Of a DNA stretch of 64,000 bases, positions 43,705 through 54,084 are shown piece by piece. The stretch comes from Phenylobacterium deserti. Lineage in GTDB: Bacteria > Pseudomonadota > Alphaproteobacteria > Caulobacterales > Caulobacteraceae. Below the pieces are notes generated by a model that worked only from the letters and a program-made list of their open reading frames with translations, did no database searches and had not been told where the DNA came from. The stretch is taken from assembly GCF_003254705.1 (NCBI RefSeq), contig NZ_QFYR01000001.1, forward strand, positions 1,178,001-1,242,000, written 5' to 3'. Position 1 is the stretch's first letter; every line of letters starts with the position of its first letter. A program made the translations under genes and the position numbers.

Positions 43705-43920
43705 ATGGACGACCAAGTTTACCTGGATGAAGACGCGCTGCGCGCCCGGCTCGCCGAGCTGAAGCAGGACCATGCCGACATGGACGCCGCCGTCCAGGCC
43801 ATCGCCCTGTCGCCCTTGCCCGACATGCTGCTGATCGGCCGCCTGAAGCGCAAGAAGCTGGCGATGAAGGACGAGATCAGCCGCATCGAAGAGATGCTGA
43901 CCCCCGACATCATCGCCTGA
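43705..43920 (+). CDS. DUF465 (YdcH-like) small protein, second copy
   Basis: A 71-residue helical hairpin protein (LRARLAELKQDHADMDAAV, MLLIGRLKRKKLAMKDEISRIEEML). It matches DUF465 in layout: a first acidic helix and a second ending in lysines then ISRIEE. Last gene of the ubiX transcript; it ends six bases before the convergent diguanylate cyclase gene. Confidence 0.88.
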   Translation: MDDQVYLDEDALRARLAELKQDHADMDAAVQAIALSPLPDMLLIGRLKRKKLAMKDEISRIEEMLTPDIIA

Positions 43921-43926
43921 CGCGCA

Positions 43927-44649
43927 CTAGCCGCGCGCCGCCTGCCGCTGGCGCTTGCGCTCATACATGGCCCGGTCCGCCCGGTGGACGATCTCGTCCG
44001 GCTCCAGCCCCGGCGTGATCTCGCACACGCCCCAGGACAGCTGCAGATGGGCCAACCCCTCGCCCACCTTCGCCGGTTGGGCCTCGATTGACGCAGCCAG
44101 GCTTGCCGCCTTGCCCTCAGCCAGGTTCCGGTCGGCCTGCACAAGGATCACCGCGAACTCGTCGCCGCCCATGCGGCCGACCACGTCGCTGTCGCGCACG
44201 CTCGCGCTCAGCCGCTCGGCCACCGCCGTCAGCGCCGCATCGCCCGCCGCATGCCCCAGCCGGTCGTTGACCCCCTTCAGCCCGTCGAGGTCGAAGTAGA
44301 CCAGGCTCGCCGCCGCCTCGTAGCGCCCGACGAACGCCCGGATCCGGCCAAGCTCGCGCATCAGCGCCCGCCGGTTCAGCACCGGCGTCAGCGCGTCGCG
44401 ATCAGCCATGCCCTCCGCTTCGGCGAGCTGCGCCTTCAGCCGCGCCACCTCGGCCCGCAACTCGTCGATTTCGGTCAGCAGCGTCTGCAGCGCTCCCTGC
44501 ACCTGCGGCGTCAGGTCGGCCGGTCCAAGTCCCAGAAAGGCGGTGGTGTCCTGGCTGGGCGCCGCGCCCCGCGCGGGCGCGCCGGCCTTTGCGGCCGCAC
44601 GACGCCGCGTGGCCGAAAAAGGCTCCGTGCGCGCGCCGGTGATCTTCAT
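43927..44649 (-). CDS. Diguanylate cyclase with N-terminal coiled coil
   Basis: A 240-residue cytoplasmic protein. A coiled coil (about 52-80, LLTEIDELRAEVARLKAQLAEAE) leads into a GGDEF domain with an intact active-site motif GGDEF (161-165) and a product-inhibition I-site RDSD (152-155) exactly five residues upstream. It should make cyclic di-GMP and be feedback-inhibited. The coiled-coil/GGDEF layout resembles DgcB of Caulobacter. The frame is open well upstream, but similarity starts at the ATG chosen. Confidence 0.92.
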   Translation of the reverse strand: MKITGARTEPFSATRRRAAAKAGAPARGAAPSQDTTAFLGLGPADLTPQVQGALQTLLTEIDELRAEVARLKAQLAEAEGMADRDALTPVLNRRALMRELGRIRAFVGRYEAAASLVYFDLDGLKGVNDRLGHAAGDAALTAVAERLSASVRDSDVVGRMGGDEFAVILVQADRNLAEGKAASLAASIEAQPAKVGEGLAHLQLSWGVCEITPGLEPDEIVHRADRAMYERKRQRQAARG

Positions 44650-44781
44650 GCAGCTGGCCCGAAGAAGAATCGCCCTGATCGCAAGGGCGTTAACTGAGCC
44701 TAGCATGCTGGTTGCGGGCGCAAAGACGGCGCCTATACTCCGCGCCCTTCCGGGCCAGGCCCGCTGGGGGAAGACGAACAC

Positions 44782-45273
44782 ATGAGCCTCGCCGCGCCCG
44801 TCGCCATTATCATGGGCAGCCGGTCCGACTGGCCCGTCCTGCGCCACGCCGCCGAGATGCTGGAACAGCTGGGCGTCCACTACGACGCCAAGGTGGTGTC
44901 CGCCCACCGCACGCCCGACCGCATGTACGAGTTCGCGAAAGGCGCGAAGGCCGCGGGTGTGAAGGTGATCATCGCCGGCGCGGGCGGGGCCGCCCACCTG
45001 CCGGGCATGACCGCCTCGCTCACCGACCTGCCCGTGCTGGGCGTGCCCATTGAGTCCAAGGCGCTGAAGGGCATGGATTCCTTGCTTTCCATCGTTCAGA
45101 TGCCCGCCGGCATCCCCGTCGGAACCCTCGCCATCGGCGAGGCGGGCGCCAAAAACGCCGGCATCATGGCCGCCAAGATCCTGGCCCTGTCCGACGCCGC
45201 CGTCGCGGAGCGGGTGGCCGCCTTCACCGAACGCCAGACCGCCAGCGTCGCTGAGACGGTCGAGGACGCCTGA
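44782..45273 (+). CDS. purE: N5-carboxyaminoimidazole ribonucleotide mutase
   Basis: A 163-residue class I PurE of purine synthesis. It shows GSRSDWP (12-18) and SAHRTP with His42 at the active site, then [12 protein letters not shown]. It works directly after PurK, which is encoded four bases downstream. The 132-bp gap to the divergent diguanylate cyclase gene holds the promoter. Confidence 0.97.
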   Translation: MSLAAPVAIIMGSRSDWPVLRHAAEMLEQLGVHYDAKVVSAHRTPDRMYEFAKGAKAAGVKVIIAGAGGAAHLPGMTASLTDLPVLGVPIESKALKGMDSLLSIVQMPAGIPVGTLAIGEAGAKNAGIMAAKILALSDAAVAERVAAFTERQTASVAETVEDA

Positions 45274-45277
45274 CCCC

Positions 45278-46360
45278 ATGGCCCAATTGCCGCTGACGCC
45301 CGGCTCGACGATCGGGATCCTGGGAGGCGGCCAGCTGGGCCGCATGCTGGCGGAGGCCGCCTCGCGCCTGGGCTTCGATGTGGTGGTGCTGGAGCGCGAC
45401 GCCGACTCCCCCGCCGGCCGCGTCACCAAGAAGACCCTGGTCGCCCCTTATGACGATCCCGAGGCGCTGAAGGCCCTCGCCGGCGAGGCCAGCGTCGTCA
45501 CCTTCGAGTTCGAGAACGTCCCCGCCAGCTCCGTCGAAGTGCTTGCCGGCCTGGGCGTCGAGGTGGCCCCGGGTCCCAAGGCGCTGGCCGTGGCTCAGGA
45601 TCGGGTCGCGGAAAAGACCTTCCTCAACGCAGAGGGCGTCGCCACCGTCGCCTTCGCCGCCGCCGACAGCCCGGAGACCGCGGTCGAAGCCGTGGCTGCC
45701 ATCGGCACCCCCTGCCTGATGAAGACCCGCCGCGAAGGCTATGACGGCAAGGGCCAGCAGTGGATCCGCCGCGGCGACGACGCTGCCGAGGTGTTCCGCG
45801 CCCTGGGCGGCAAGCCCGTCATCGTCGAGGCGCCCGCCGACTTTGTCCGCGAGCTTTCGGTGATCGCCGCCCGCGGTCGCGACGGCGCGACGGCCGTCTA
45901 TCCTCTGGCCGAGAACCATCACGAAAGCGGCGTCCTGCGCCGCTCCATCGCCCCGGCCAGGGTCAGCGTCGCCACCGCCGACCAAGCCGAGCGCATCGCC
46001 GCGAAGGTGCTGGCGGGCCTGGGCTACGTGGGCGTGATTGGGATCGAGCTGTTCGAGCTCGCCGACGGGACCTTGCTGGTCAACGAGATTGCGCCCCGGG
46101 TGCACAACACCGGCCACTGGACGCAGGACGGCTGCGAGGTCGACCAGTTCGAGCAGCACATCCGCGCGGTCGCCGGCTGGCCTCTGGGCCCCACCGCGCC
46201 CATCGCGCGGGTCGAGATGGTCAATCTGCTTGGCGAGGAGGTGGACGCCTGGCCGCAGTACGCCGGCGAGCCGCACACCCGCCTGCACCTTTACGGCAAG
46301 CGGGAGGCCAAGCCCGGCCGCAAGATGGCGCACATCAACCGGGTCAGCCCGCTGGGCTAA
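45278..46360 (+). CDS. purK: N5-carboxyaminoimidazole ribonucleotide synthase
   Basis: A 360-residue ATP-grasp enzyme that carboxylates AIR with bicarbonate and ATP. Visible parts: GILGGGQLGRMLAEAA at the start, LMKTRREGYDGKGQQWI in the ATP-binding lid, and ELFELADGTLLVNEIAPRVHNTGHWT with the metal-binding residues. Coupled to purE. It ends four bases before the convergent COQ9 gene. Confidence 0.97.
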   Translation: MAQLPLTPGSTIGILGGGQLGRMLAEAASRLGFDVVVLERDADSPAGRVTKKTLVAPYDDPEALKALAGEASVVTFEFENVPASSVEVLAGLGVEVAPGPKALAVAQDRVAEKTFLNAEGVATVAFAAADSPETAVEAVAAIGTPCLMKTRREGYDGKGQQWIRRGDDAAEVFRALGGKPVIVEAPADFVRELSVIAARGRDGATAVYPLAENHHESGVLRRSIAPARVSVATADQAERIAAKVLAGLGYVGVIGIELFELADGTLLVNEIAPRVHNTGHWTQDGCEVDQFEQHIRAVAGWPLGPTAPIARVEMVNLLGEEVDAWPQYAGEPHTRLHLYGKREAKPGRKMAHINRVSPLG

Positions 46361-46364
46361 GGCC

Positions 46365-47036
46365 TCAGCGCGCCCCGTAGCGCATCCGGCCCAGCGCGCC
46401 TGCGACGCTGGACATCAGGTCCGTGGGGCGGAAGGCGCTGGTCGCTTTCCACTTCTCGAACTTCATGACGTCTTCGATCCGCCGGTCCACGAAGGCCAGG
46501 GCGTCGGCGCGGCCGCCGGTCAGCCGGATGGCCAGGGCGCTGGTCAGGATGCCGGCCAGGATGACCCGCTTGGAGTAGTGGTTCTCGTCGGTGGCGACGT
46601 CTCCGGCCCAGCGCCAAAGGACGTCAGCGCTTTCCCAGGCCAGCTTGCCGGCCAGTCCCAGGTGCTGGGGCAGGGCCAGATACCCGACCCAGCGACGGGT
46701 GGCGGACTCGTCGCCGGCCGCGGCGTCCAGTCGCGCTTCCACCGCCCGGCGGATGCGCTCGCGGATCTTCAGGCTGGCAGGATCGACTTCGCCCAGGATC
46801 AGCATGGCCCGTTGGTCGTGCCGACGCGACAGCAGGGCCGCGAGATCCGCCGGCCCGTGCGGCAGCACCAGCTCCGTCTCGCCGTCGGAAAAGCCTTCCG
46901 CCTTGCCGGCCAGCCGCACCATGCGCCAGGTCCAGCCCTCGATGTGGGCCATCTTCAGCGCGCGCTCCAGCAGGCGCTGCTCGGCCTGGGCGGCCCAATC
47001 GTCGGTGGCGTTCGCCGTCTCGGTCATGTGAACCAT
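46365..47036 (-). CDS. COQ9 family protein (ubiquinone biosynthesis)
   Basis: A 223-residue helical protein of the COQ9 family. It begins with a TetR-like fold region (LLERALKMAHIEGWTWRMVRLAGKAEG) and has the C-terminal YSKRVILAGILTSALAIRL and DVMKFEKWKA segments. COQ9 binds lipid and supports the hydroxylase step of ubiquinone synthesis. ATG 47036 or the ATG three codons later may be the start. Confidence 0.9.
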   Translation of the reverse strand: MVHMTETANATDDWAAQAEQRLLERALKMAHIEGWTWRMVRLAGKAEGFSDGETELVLPHGPADLAALLSRRHDQRAMLILGEVDPASLKIRERIRRAVEARLDAAAGDESATRRWVGYLALPQHLGLAGKLAWESADVLWRWAGDVATDENHYSKRVILAGILTSALAIRLTGGRADALAFVDRRIEDVMKFEKWKATSAFRPTDLMSSVAGALGRMRYGAR

Positions 47037-47227
47037 TCTAGCGCGTGCGGATTGCGACGTCTCGGCGTGGACATGCCCCCCGCCTTCTGGTATTTCGCCG
47101 CCCCTAAACCCGTAGGCACGCGCCTTCGGGATTTGAATTCATTGTCCGTACCTACTGTTCGCTCGCCGCCGCCCCAAAGCAGGGACCACGGGGCCGGGCG
47201 GCGAAGCGACCAACAGGAGAGAGACCC

Positions 47228-47461
47228 CTGGTTCAGATTTTTGTCCGCGACAACAACGTCGACCAAGCCCTCAAGGCGCTCAAGAAGAAGATGCAGCGCG
47301 AGGGCTCGTTCCGCGAAATGAAGCGGCACGTCCACTACGAGAAGCCGTCTGAAAAGCGCGCTCGTCAAAAGGCCGAAGCCGTGCGCCGTGCGCGCAAGCT
47401 GGCCCGCAAGCGCGCCCAGCGTGAAGGCCTGATCGCCGCGCCGAAGAAGCCGAGCCGGTAA
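47228..47461 (+). CDS. rpsU: 30S ribosomal protein S21, apparent CTG start
   Basis: A 77-residue bS21 protein: [40 protein letters not shown] and an Arg/Lys-rich tail. Between the previous in-frame stop (47105) and this point there is no ATG, GTG or TTG; the codon before VQIF is CTG, eight bases after GGAG (47216-47219). The first ATG (codon 22) would remove the conserved N-terminus. So CTG initiation is the best reading. An intrinsic terminator follows. Confidence 0.92.
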   Translation: MVQIFVRDNNVDQALKALKKKMQREGSFREMKRHVHYEKPSEKRARQKAEAVRRARKLARKRAQREGLIAAPKKPSR

Positions 47462-47500
47462 GGTCACGCTGGATCGCTGCGATCCAGTGCCTATGTTGAA

Positions 47501-47528
47501 GGCCGCGCCCGCAAAGGCGCGGCCTTTT
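47501..47528 (+). terminator. Intrinsic terminator of rpsU
   Basis: GGCCGCGCC (47501-47509) / GGCGCGGCC (47516-47524) followed by TTTT. A second small inverted repeat, CTGGATCG-CTG-CGATCCAG, lies at 47469-47487. Confidence 0.85.
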
Positions 47529-47647
47529 GCATTCCACGGTCAAGGCGCGGTCTTCGGTCGCGCATTGTCGGGGGTTGGTGGTGGAACGCTGGTGGGCGTC
47601 CTATCTTTTAAGTCTTGGTCCGACTTTTTCGGAACGGTCCCGAACCT

Positions 47648-49546
<1,899 letters not shown>

Positions 49547-49556
49547 CAAAGACGAA

Positions 49557-49583
49557 GAGGCGGCCTCTGGGCCGCCTCTTTTC
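49557..49583 (+). terminator. Intrinsic terminator of ftsH
   Basis: GAGGCGGCC (49557-49565) / GGCCGCCTC (49570-49578) followed by TTTTCG. Confidence 0.85.
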
Positions 49584-49586
49584 GTT

Positions 49587-49787
49587 TCAGGCCCCCTTCT
49601 CCAGAAGTCGGATGGCTCGCTGCATCACCCGCTTGCCCCAGTGGGTCAGGTCGGGACGATCGAGCCGGCTGCGGGCGGCCTGCAGAGCGGAAGGTCCATG
49701 GCGGCGGCGCAGGAACTGCGCCTCCTCCTCCGCTTCGCGGACCAGCCGCCGGTGACGTCGGTAGAGCCTGAAAGGGTCGATGATCAT
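49587..49787 (-). CDS. Small basic protein of unknown function (66 aa)
   Basis: The frame gives MIIDPFRLYRRHRRLVREAEEEAQFLRRRHG then RSRLDRPDLTHWGKRVMQRAIRLLEKG: a basic, helical, soluble protein of a kind seen in Caulobacterales without known function. ATG 49787 is chosen; an ATG five codons earlier (49802) is possible. It is convergent with ftsH and divergent from folP. Confidence 0.65.
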   Translation of the reverse strand: MIIDPFRLYRRHRRLVREAEEEAQFLRRRHGPSALQAARSRLDRPDLTHWGKRVMQRAIRLLEKGA

Positions 49788-49868
49788 CGCGCCACCCATC
49801 ACGCCATGGTTCGGCAGAGTTACGTCACTACAGGACGGGCCGTGCTATCAAGCCTCGGCGTCAGGGAT

Positions 49869-50705
49869 GTGAAGTCGAGGCGGCAAGTGCCCCACAACAA
49901 TGCAGGCGTGCGTGTCATGGGCGTGGTCAACGTCACGCCCGACAGCTTCTCCGACGGCGGCCGCTGGCTGGATCCCGCCGCCGCGCTTGAGCACGCCCGC
50001 CAGCTCATCGCCCAGGGCGCCGACATCCTCGACATCGGCGGCGAGTCCACCCGCCCTGGCGCCGAGCCCGTCGCGGCCCACGAGGAGATCGCCCGGGTGG
50101 CGCCCCTGATCCGCGCCATTCGGGCCGAGTCCGCCGTCCCGATCTCCATCGACACCATGAAGCCTCAAGTGGCCCGTGCGGCGGTGGAGGCAGGCGCCGA
50201 CATCTGGAACGACGTCACAGCCGGCGGCTTCGCCGCTGACAGCCTCGCCACCGCCGCCGAGCTCGGCTGCAAGATCGTCTTGATGCACATGCAGGGCGAG
50301 CCTCGAACCATGCAGCACCAGCCCAGCTACGACGACGTGGTGGCCGAGGTGACGCAGCACCTCGCGCAGCGAACGGACGCGGCCCTGGCCGCCGGCGTCG
50401 CGCGTGAGAAGATCTGGGTCGATCCCGGCATCGGCTTCGGTAAGCACAGCATCGCGCACAACCTGCCTCTGCTGGCTCACCTGGATCGGTTGGTCAGCTT
50501 GGGCTTCCCCGTGCTGCTGGGCGTCAGCCGCAAACGGTTCATCGGCGCATTGGACGACGAGGCGCCGCCCGATCAGCGGCTCGGTGGGTCGATCGCTGCC
50601 GCTCTAGCCGGCGCGGCGGCAGGTGTCGCGGCGGTTCGGGTCCACGATGTGCGTGAAACCCGGCAGGCTTTGCGGGTGTGGCAAGCCATCCAGGCTGCTC
50701 GTTGA
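49869..50705 (+). CDS. folP: Dihydropteroate synthase
   Basis: The TIM-barrel enzyme joins p-aminobenzoate to the pterin diphosphate in folate synthesis. Motifs: GVVNVTPDSFSDGG, DIGGESTRPGA, SIDTMKP, NDVTAGG, DPGIGFGKHS and GVSRKRFIG. The frame is open to 49641, but similarity begins close to VMGVVN; GTG 49869 is chosen with GTG 49908 and ATG 49806 as alternatives. thiD follows on the same strand. Confidence 0.92.
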   Translation: MKSRRQVPHNNAGVRVMGVVNVTPDSFSDGGRWLDPAAALEHARQLIAQGADILDIGGESTRPGAEPVAAHEEIARVAPLIRAIRAESAVPISIDTMKPQVARAAVEAGADIWNDVTAGGFAADSLATAAELGCKIVLMHMQGEPRTMQHQPSYDDVVAEVTQHLAQRTDAALAAGVAREKIWVDPGIGFGKHSIAHNLPLLAHLDRLVSLGFPVLLGVSRKRFIGALDDEAPPDQRLGGSIAAALAGAAAGVAAVRVHDVRETRQALRVWQAIQAAR

Positions 50706-50751
50706 GCAAATCTCCGGTGCAATGATGCGCCGGGCGCGCTATCGCCCCGCC

Positions 50752-51549
50752 ATGCAGTTGGGACGAGTTCTGATCATCGCCGGGTCCGACAGCGGCGGCG
50801 GCGCAGGCATCCAGGCCGACATCAAGGCGGTCACCGCCTTGGGCGGCTATGCGGCCACGGCGATCACGGCCGTTACGGTGCAGAACACCCTGGGCGTCAG
50901 CGGCGTCCACCCCATCCCCCTGGATGTCGTGGAGGCGCAGGCGAGGGCGGTTCTCGACGACATCGGCGCCGACGTCATCAAGACGGGCATGCTGGCGGAT
51001 ACGGGCGTCGTCCGGCTGGTGGCGCGCCTGCTGGACGACAGCGCCGTTCCGGCGGTGGTCGATCCTGTGATGATCGCCAAGGGCGGCGCCTCGCTGCTGG
51101 CTGACGACGCCATCGCCACGGTGCGCGGCGAACTGGTGCCCCGCTCGGCGCTGCTCACTCCCAACGCGCCTGAGGCCGCGGCCCTGACCGGTCTTGCGGT
51201 GGAGACCACCGACGACCTGCGCCGCGCCGGTGAAGCCTTGCTCGAACTCGGCGCCCGGGCCGTTCTGATGAAGGGCGGGCATGTGGCTGGCGAGCGGGTC
51301 ACCGATGTTCTCTTGACCGCAGCTGGCGAGACCTTGTTCGAGGGCGAGCGGATCGAAACGCGGCACACCCACGGCACCGGCTGCACCCTGGCCTCCGCCT
51401 GTGCGGCAGGTCTGGCCCAAGGCCTTGACCTTGTCGCGGCCGTGGCCCGGGCCTGGAACTATGTGCACGAGGCCATGCTGCGGGCGCCGGGTCTCGGCCG
51501 CGGCCATGGCCCCTTGGATCACGCCTGGCCGCTGCGGGACGCCCGGTGA
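50752..51549 (+). CDS. thiD: Hydroxymethylpyrimidine/phosphomethylpyrimidine kinase
   Basis: A 265-residue kinase of the ribokinase fold in thiamine synthesis: AGSDSGGGAGIQADIKA at the substrate site, VVDPVMIAKGGASLL, TPNAPEAAALTG, and the catalytic HTHGTGCTLASA. Its stop overlaps the next gene by four bases. ATG 50722 in frame is an alternative start. Confidence 0.95.
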   Translation: MQLGRVLIIAGSDSGGGAGIQADIKAVTALGGYAATAITAVTVQNTLGVSGVHPIPLDVVEAQARAVLDDIGADVIKTGMLADTGVVRLVARLLDDSAVPAVVDPVMIAKGGASLLADDAIATVRGELVPRSALLTPNAPEAAALTGLAVETTDDLRRAGEALLELGARAVLMKGGHVAGERVTDVLLTAAGETLFEGERIETRHTHGTGCTLASACAAGLAQGLDLVAAVARAWNYVHEAMLRAPGLGRGHGPLDHAWPLRDAR

Positions 51550-52121
51550 GCGGCGACGACTTGGAACACCGGCTCGAGGCGATCCTTCGCGCCTCGCCCA
51601 GCATGATGACGGTGCTGGAGACCGGGCGCGATCTGGATCTCCCGGACTGGATGATCTTCTCGGGCGCCGTTTATCAGCGGGTCCTCAATCACCAGACGGG
51701 ACGCGATCTCGACTACGGCATCAAGGACTACGACCTCGGCTACTTCGACCCGGACACCTCCTACGAGGCCGAGGACGTGGTCATCCGCCGGGTGGCCGCC
51801 GCCTTCGAGCCGCCGCTGCGAGAGATGGTCGAAGTCCGCAACCAGGCGCGCGTGCACCTGTGGTTCGAGGGCAAGTTCGGCGAGCCCTACAGCCCGCTCA
51901 CCTCGACGCCCGAAGCGCTCGGTCGGTTCGTCAGCCCGCTGTTCGGCGTGGGCGTGCGGCTGGACGCGGACGGCCGCCTGGCCATTTTCGCGCCGTTCGG
52001 CCTGGAGGACCTCTTTGCCATGCGCCTGAGGCCCAACCCGCACCGGGTGACCAACGGCTTCGCCCGCACGGCCGCCTCCGCCAAGGCGCGCTGGCCGGAG
52101 ATCGAGGTCATAGAGCCCTAG
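51546..52121 (+). CDS. Nucleotidyltransferase-like family protein (DUF925-type)
   Basis: A 191-residue protein with a nucleotidyltransferase-like core: FSGAVYQRVLNHQTGRDLDYGIKDYDLGYFD holds the Gly and paired Asp that would bind metal. This matches the NTP_transf_6/DUF925 family, whose members lack an assigned role. It is translationally coupled to thiD (GTGA overlap). Its stop lies in a CTAG shared with the convergent GNAT gene. Confidence 0.85.
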   Translation: MSGDDLEHRLEAILRASPSMMTVLETGRDLDLPDWMIFSGAVYQRVLNHQTGRDLDYGIKDYDLGYFDPDTSYEAEDVVIRRVAAAFEPPLREMVEVRNQARVHLWFEGKFGEPYSPLTSTPEALGRFVSPLFGVGVRLDADGRLAIFAPFGLEDLFAMRLRPNPHRVTNGFARTAASAKARWPEIEVIEP

Positions 52122-52582
52122 CGGCTGTAGATGTCGTCCCGGCGGATCTCCATCCAGGTTTCCGGCTTGGTCAGGTCGGTGAAGCCGAAGCTGCGATAGA
52201 GCTCGTGGGCGTCGCGCGTCGCCAGGTGCATGCGCCGGAACCCCTGCAGGTCTGGGTGGTCCGACAGGTAGGCCATCAGAGCCTTGCCCAGTCCCTGCCC
52301 GCGATGCGCTTGGTCGACGAACACGTCGCAGAGCCAACCAAACGTCGCCCGGTCGGTGACCACCCGCCCCATGGCCGCCATGGCGCCATCGGGCGCGTAG
52401 GCGCCGACGGTCAGGCTGTTGGCGCAGGCGCGGGCGAAGGTGTCGCGTGGGATACCTTGCGCCCAGTAGCTCTCTCTGCCGATCCAGCCATGGGCGCGGT
52501 CCAGGTCAAAGCGGGCCGGATCGTCGCTGAACACATAGCCGTTCGCCGCGGCAGCCTCGTGGGGAGCGGTCGGGTCGCACAT
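52118..52582 (-). CDS. GNAT family N-acetyltransferase
   Basis: A 154-residue acetyltransferase. The acetyl-CoA loop is DQAHRGQGLGKALM, preceded by the beta strand TFGWLCDVFV, and it ends with HELYRSFGFTDLTKPETWMEI. The frame extends further upstream but the ATG at 52582 suits the family. Small-molecule or protein substrate unknown. Confidence 0.88.
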   Translation of the reverse strand: MCDPTAPHEAAAANGYVFSDDPARFDLDRAHGWIGRESYWAQGIPRDTFARACANSLTVGAYAPDGAMAAMGRVVTDRATFGWLCDVFVDQAHRGQGLGKALMAYLSDHPDLQGFRRMHLATRDAHELYRSFGFTDLTKPETWMEIRRDDIYSR

Positions 52583-52668
52583 GAGGGCCAGCCTTCGGGA
52601 AGTGGCGCTTGAAGGAGGCGCTGGCCTCCGCCAAACCCCCGCCGTCGCCTCTAAAAGGAAGCCGCCCC

Positions 52669-53487
52669 ATGCGCCAGTGGACCGTCGACGCCTTCGCCGC
52701 TCAGCCTTTCCGCGGCAATCCCGCCTGTGTGGTTGAGCCGTTCGACGCCTGGCCGGACGCCGCCTGGATGCAGGCGCTGGCTGCCGAGAACAATCAGGCC
52801 GAGACAGCTTTCCTGCTGCGCACGGACGATCCCGCACGCTTCGGCCTGCGCTGGTTCACGCCGGCGATGGAGGTGCCGCTCTGCGGCCACGCCACCTTCG
52901 CTTCAGGCCACGTGCTTCTGAGCGAGTTGGGGCTCGACGTGCCCCAGGTTAGTTTCGACACCCTGTCGGGTCCTTTGGCCGTGCGCCGGGCGGGGGAGGG
53001 CTACGAGATGGATCTGCCGGCTCAGCCGCCGCGGCGCATCGACTGCCCGCCCGGCCTCGCAGAGGCGCTGGGCGTACAGCCGCAGGAGGTCTGGATCAGC
53101 GCCTATCTCGTGGCCCTGCTGCAGGACGAGGCGCAGGTCCGGGGTCTGCGCCCGGACATCCCGGCGCTTGCGCCGTTCGGCCCGGACGCGGCCAGCGGGC
53201 CCGGCAACATCTGCGTCGCCGCCCTGGCGGATGCGTCCAGCGCCTATGATGTGGTGGACCGCTTTTTCGGGCCCGGCTGCGGCGTGCCGGAAGACCCGAC
53301 CACCGGGTCCATGCACTGCCTGCTCAGCCCGCTGTTCTCCGACAAGCTCGGCCGCTCCGTGCTCCGCTTCCACCAGGCCTACCCCGGCCGCGGCGGCGAT
53401 CTGGAATGCGAGGTGGCGGGTGACCGGGTGTTGATCCGAGGTCAGGCGGTGACTGTCATCGAAAGCCGCCTGCGGCTCACCCCCTGA
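52669..53487 (+). CDS. PhzF family isomerase-like protein
   Basis: A 272-residue protein of the diaminopimelate-epimerase-like PhzF fold. The opening [17 protein letters not shown], catalytic Glu45 in [21 protein letters not shown] and the late [15 protein letters not shown] are diagnostic. PhzF of phenazine makers isomerises an aminodiene acid; no phenazine genes are here, so the substrate is unknown. ATG 52669 is chosen over an upstream TTG. Confidence 0.92.
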   Translation: MRQWTVDAFAAQPFRGNPACVVEPFDAWPDAAWMQALAAENNQAETAFLLRTDDPARFGLRWFTPAMEVPLCGHATFASGHVLLSELGLDVPQVSFDTLSGPLAVRRAGEGYEMDLPAQPPRRIDCPPGLAEALGVQPQEVWISAYLVALLQDEAQVRGLRPDIPALAPFGPDAASGPGNICVAALADASSAYDVVDRFFGPGCGVPEDPTTGSMHCLLSPLFSDKLGRSVLRFHQAYPGRGGDLECEVAGDRVLIRGQAVTVIESRLRLTP

Positions 53488-53499
53488 CTGCAATGAAAA

Positions 53500-53523
53500 C
53501 GCCCCCGGATTGCTCCGGGGGCG
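53500..53523. terminator. Bidirectional hairpin terminator
   Basis: CGCCCCCGGA (53500-53509) / TCCGGGGGCG (53514-53523) with an ATTGC-type loop, preceded by AAAA, between convergent genes. Confidence 0.75.
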
Positions 53524-53545
53524 CTTCCACGAACTTGATTGGGGC

Positions 53546-53914
53546 TTAGCGGCGATAGCCGCCCGGGCCGTAGCCGGAGCCGTACTGTTGGCCGTCGCGG
53601 CGCTCCCAGCGAACCTGAGCGGCGAGGCGGTCGAAGCGGCGATCCAAGTCCGCGCGCTCGCGGTTATTGAGACCGTTGCGGCTGTAGTCCCGCTCGAGGC
53701 GGATCAGCGAACGGAACTCGCCGCGCAGGCGCATCGCTTCGTTGCGGGTCAGCTGCCCGTTTTGCACGCCGCGGTCGATCCGGCGGTCGAGCTGTTCGAA
53801 GCGGCGATCGATCGGATCCCAGCCACCGCGGCCATAAGGCTGGGCGGAAGCCGCGCCAGCCGCCAGCGTCAGGGCCGAGGCGCCAATCAGGGTCAGGGTG
53901 GTCAGCTTCTTCAT
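53546..53914 (-). CDS. Small exported Arg/Gly-rich protein of unknown function
   Basis: A 122-residue protein with a Sec signal (KKLTTLTLIGASALTLAAGAASA-QP, cleaved near residue 24). The mature part is rich in Arg, Asp and Leu with repeating RRFEQLDRRIDRGV / ADLDRRFDRLAAQVRWERR helices and a Gly/Tyr tail. Similar short periplasmic proteins occur in Caulobacterales and sphingomonads; no role is known. It lies downstream of a hybrid kinase gene on the same strand, 170 bp apart. Confidence 0.75.
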   Translation of the reverse strand: MKKLTTLTLIGASALTLAAGAASAQPYGRGGWDPIDRRFEQLDRRIDRGVQNGQLTRNEAMRLRGEFRSLIRLERDYSRNGLNNRERADLDRRFDRLAAQVRWERRDGQQYGSGYGPGGYRR

Positions 53915-54084
53915 GGTCAGTTCCTCTGCTTTGGTCGTCCCTCTGCGTAGGTCCCGCCGACGTGCGGAACAGAACTCGCAATTGGGATCCGGGTTGCCCC
54001 GATGACCGTGAGACAGAGAAAACCATGCGGAGGCTGACAGGCGTCTGAGCCTGTCGTTGTGCAAGGTTCAGGTTGATTAGCGGC

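Noticed and set aside
52669..53487. PhzF gene as a sign of a phenazine cluster
   Set aside because: No other phz gene is present; PhzF-like proteins are widespread and mostly of unknown role.
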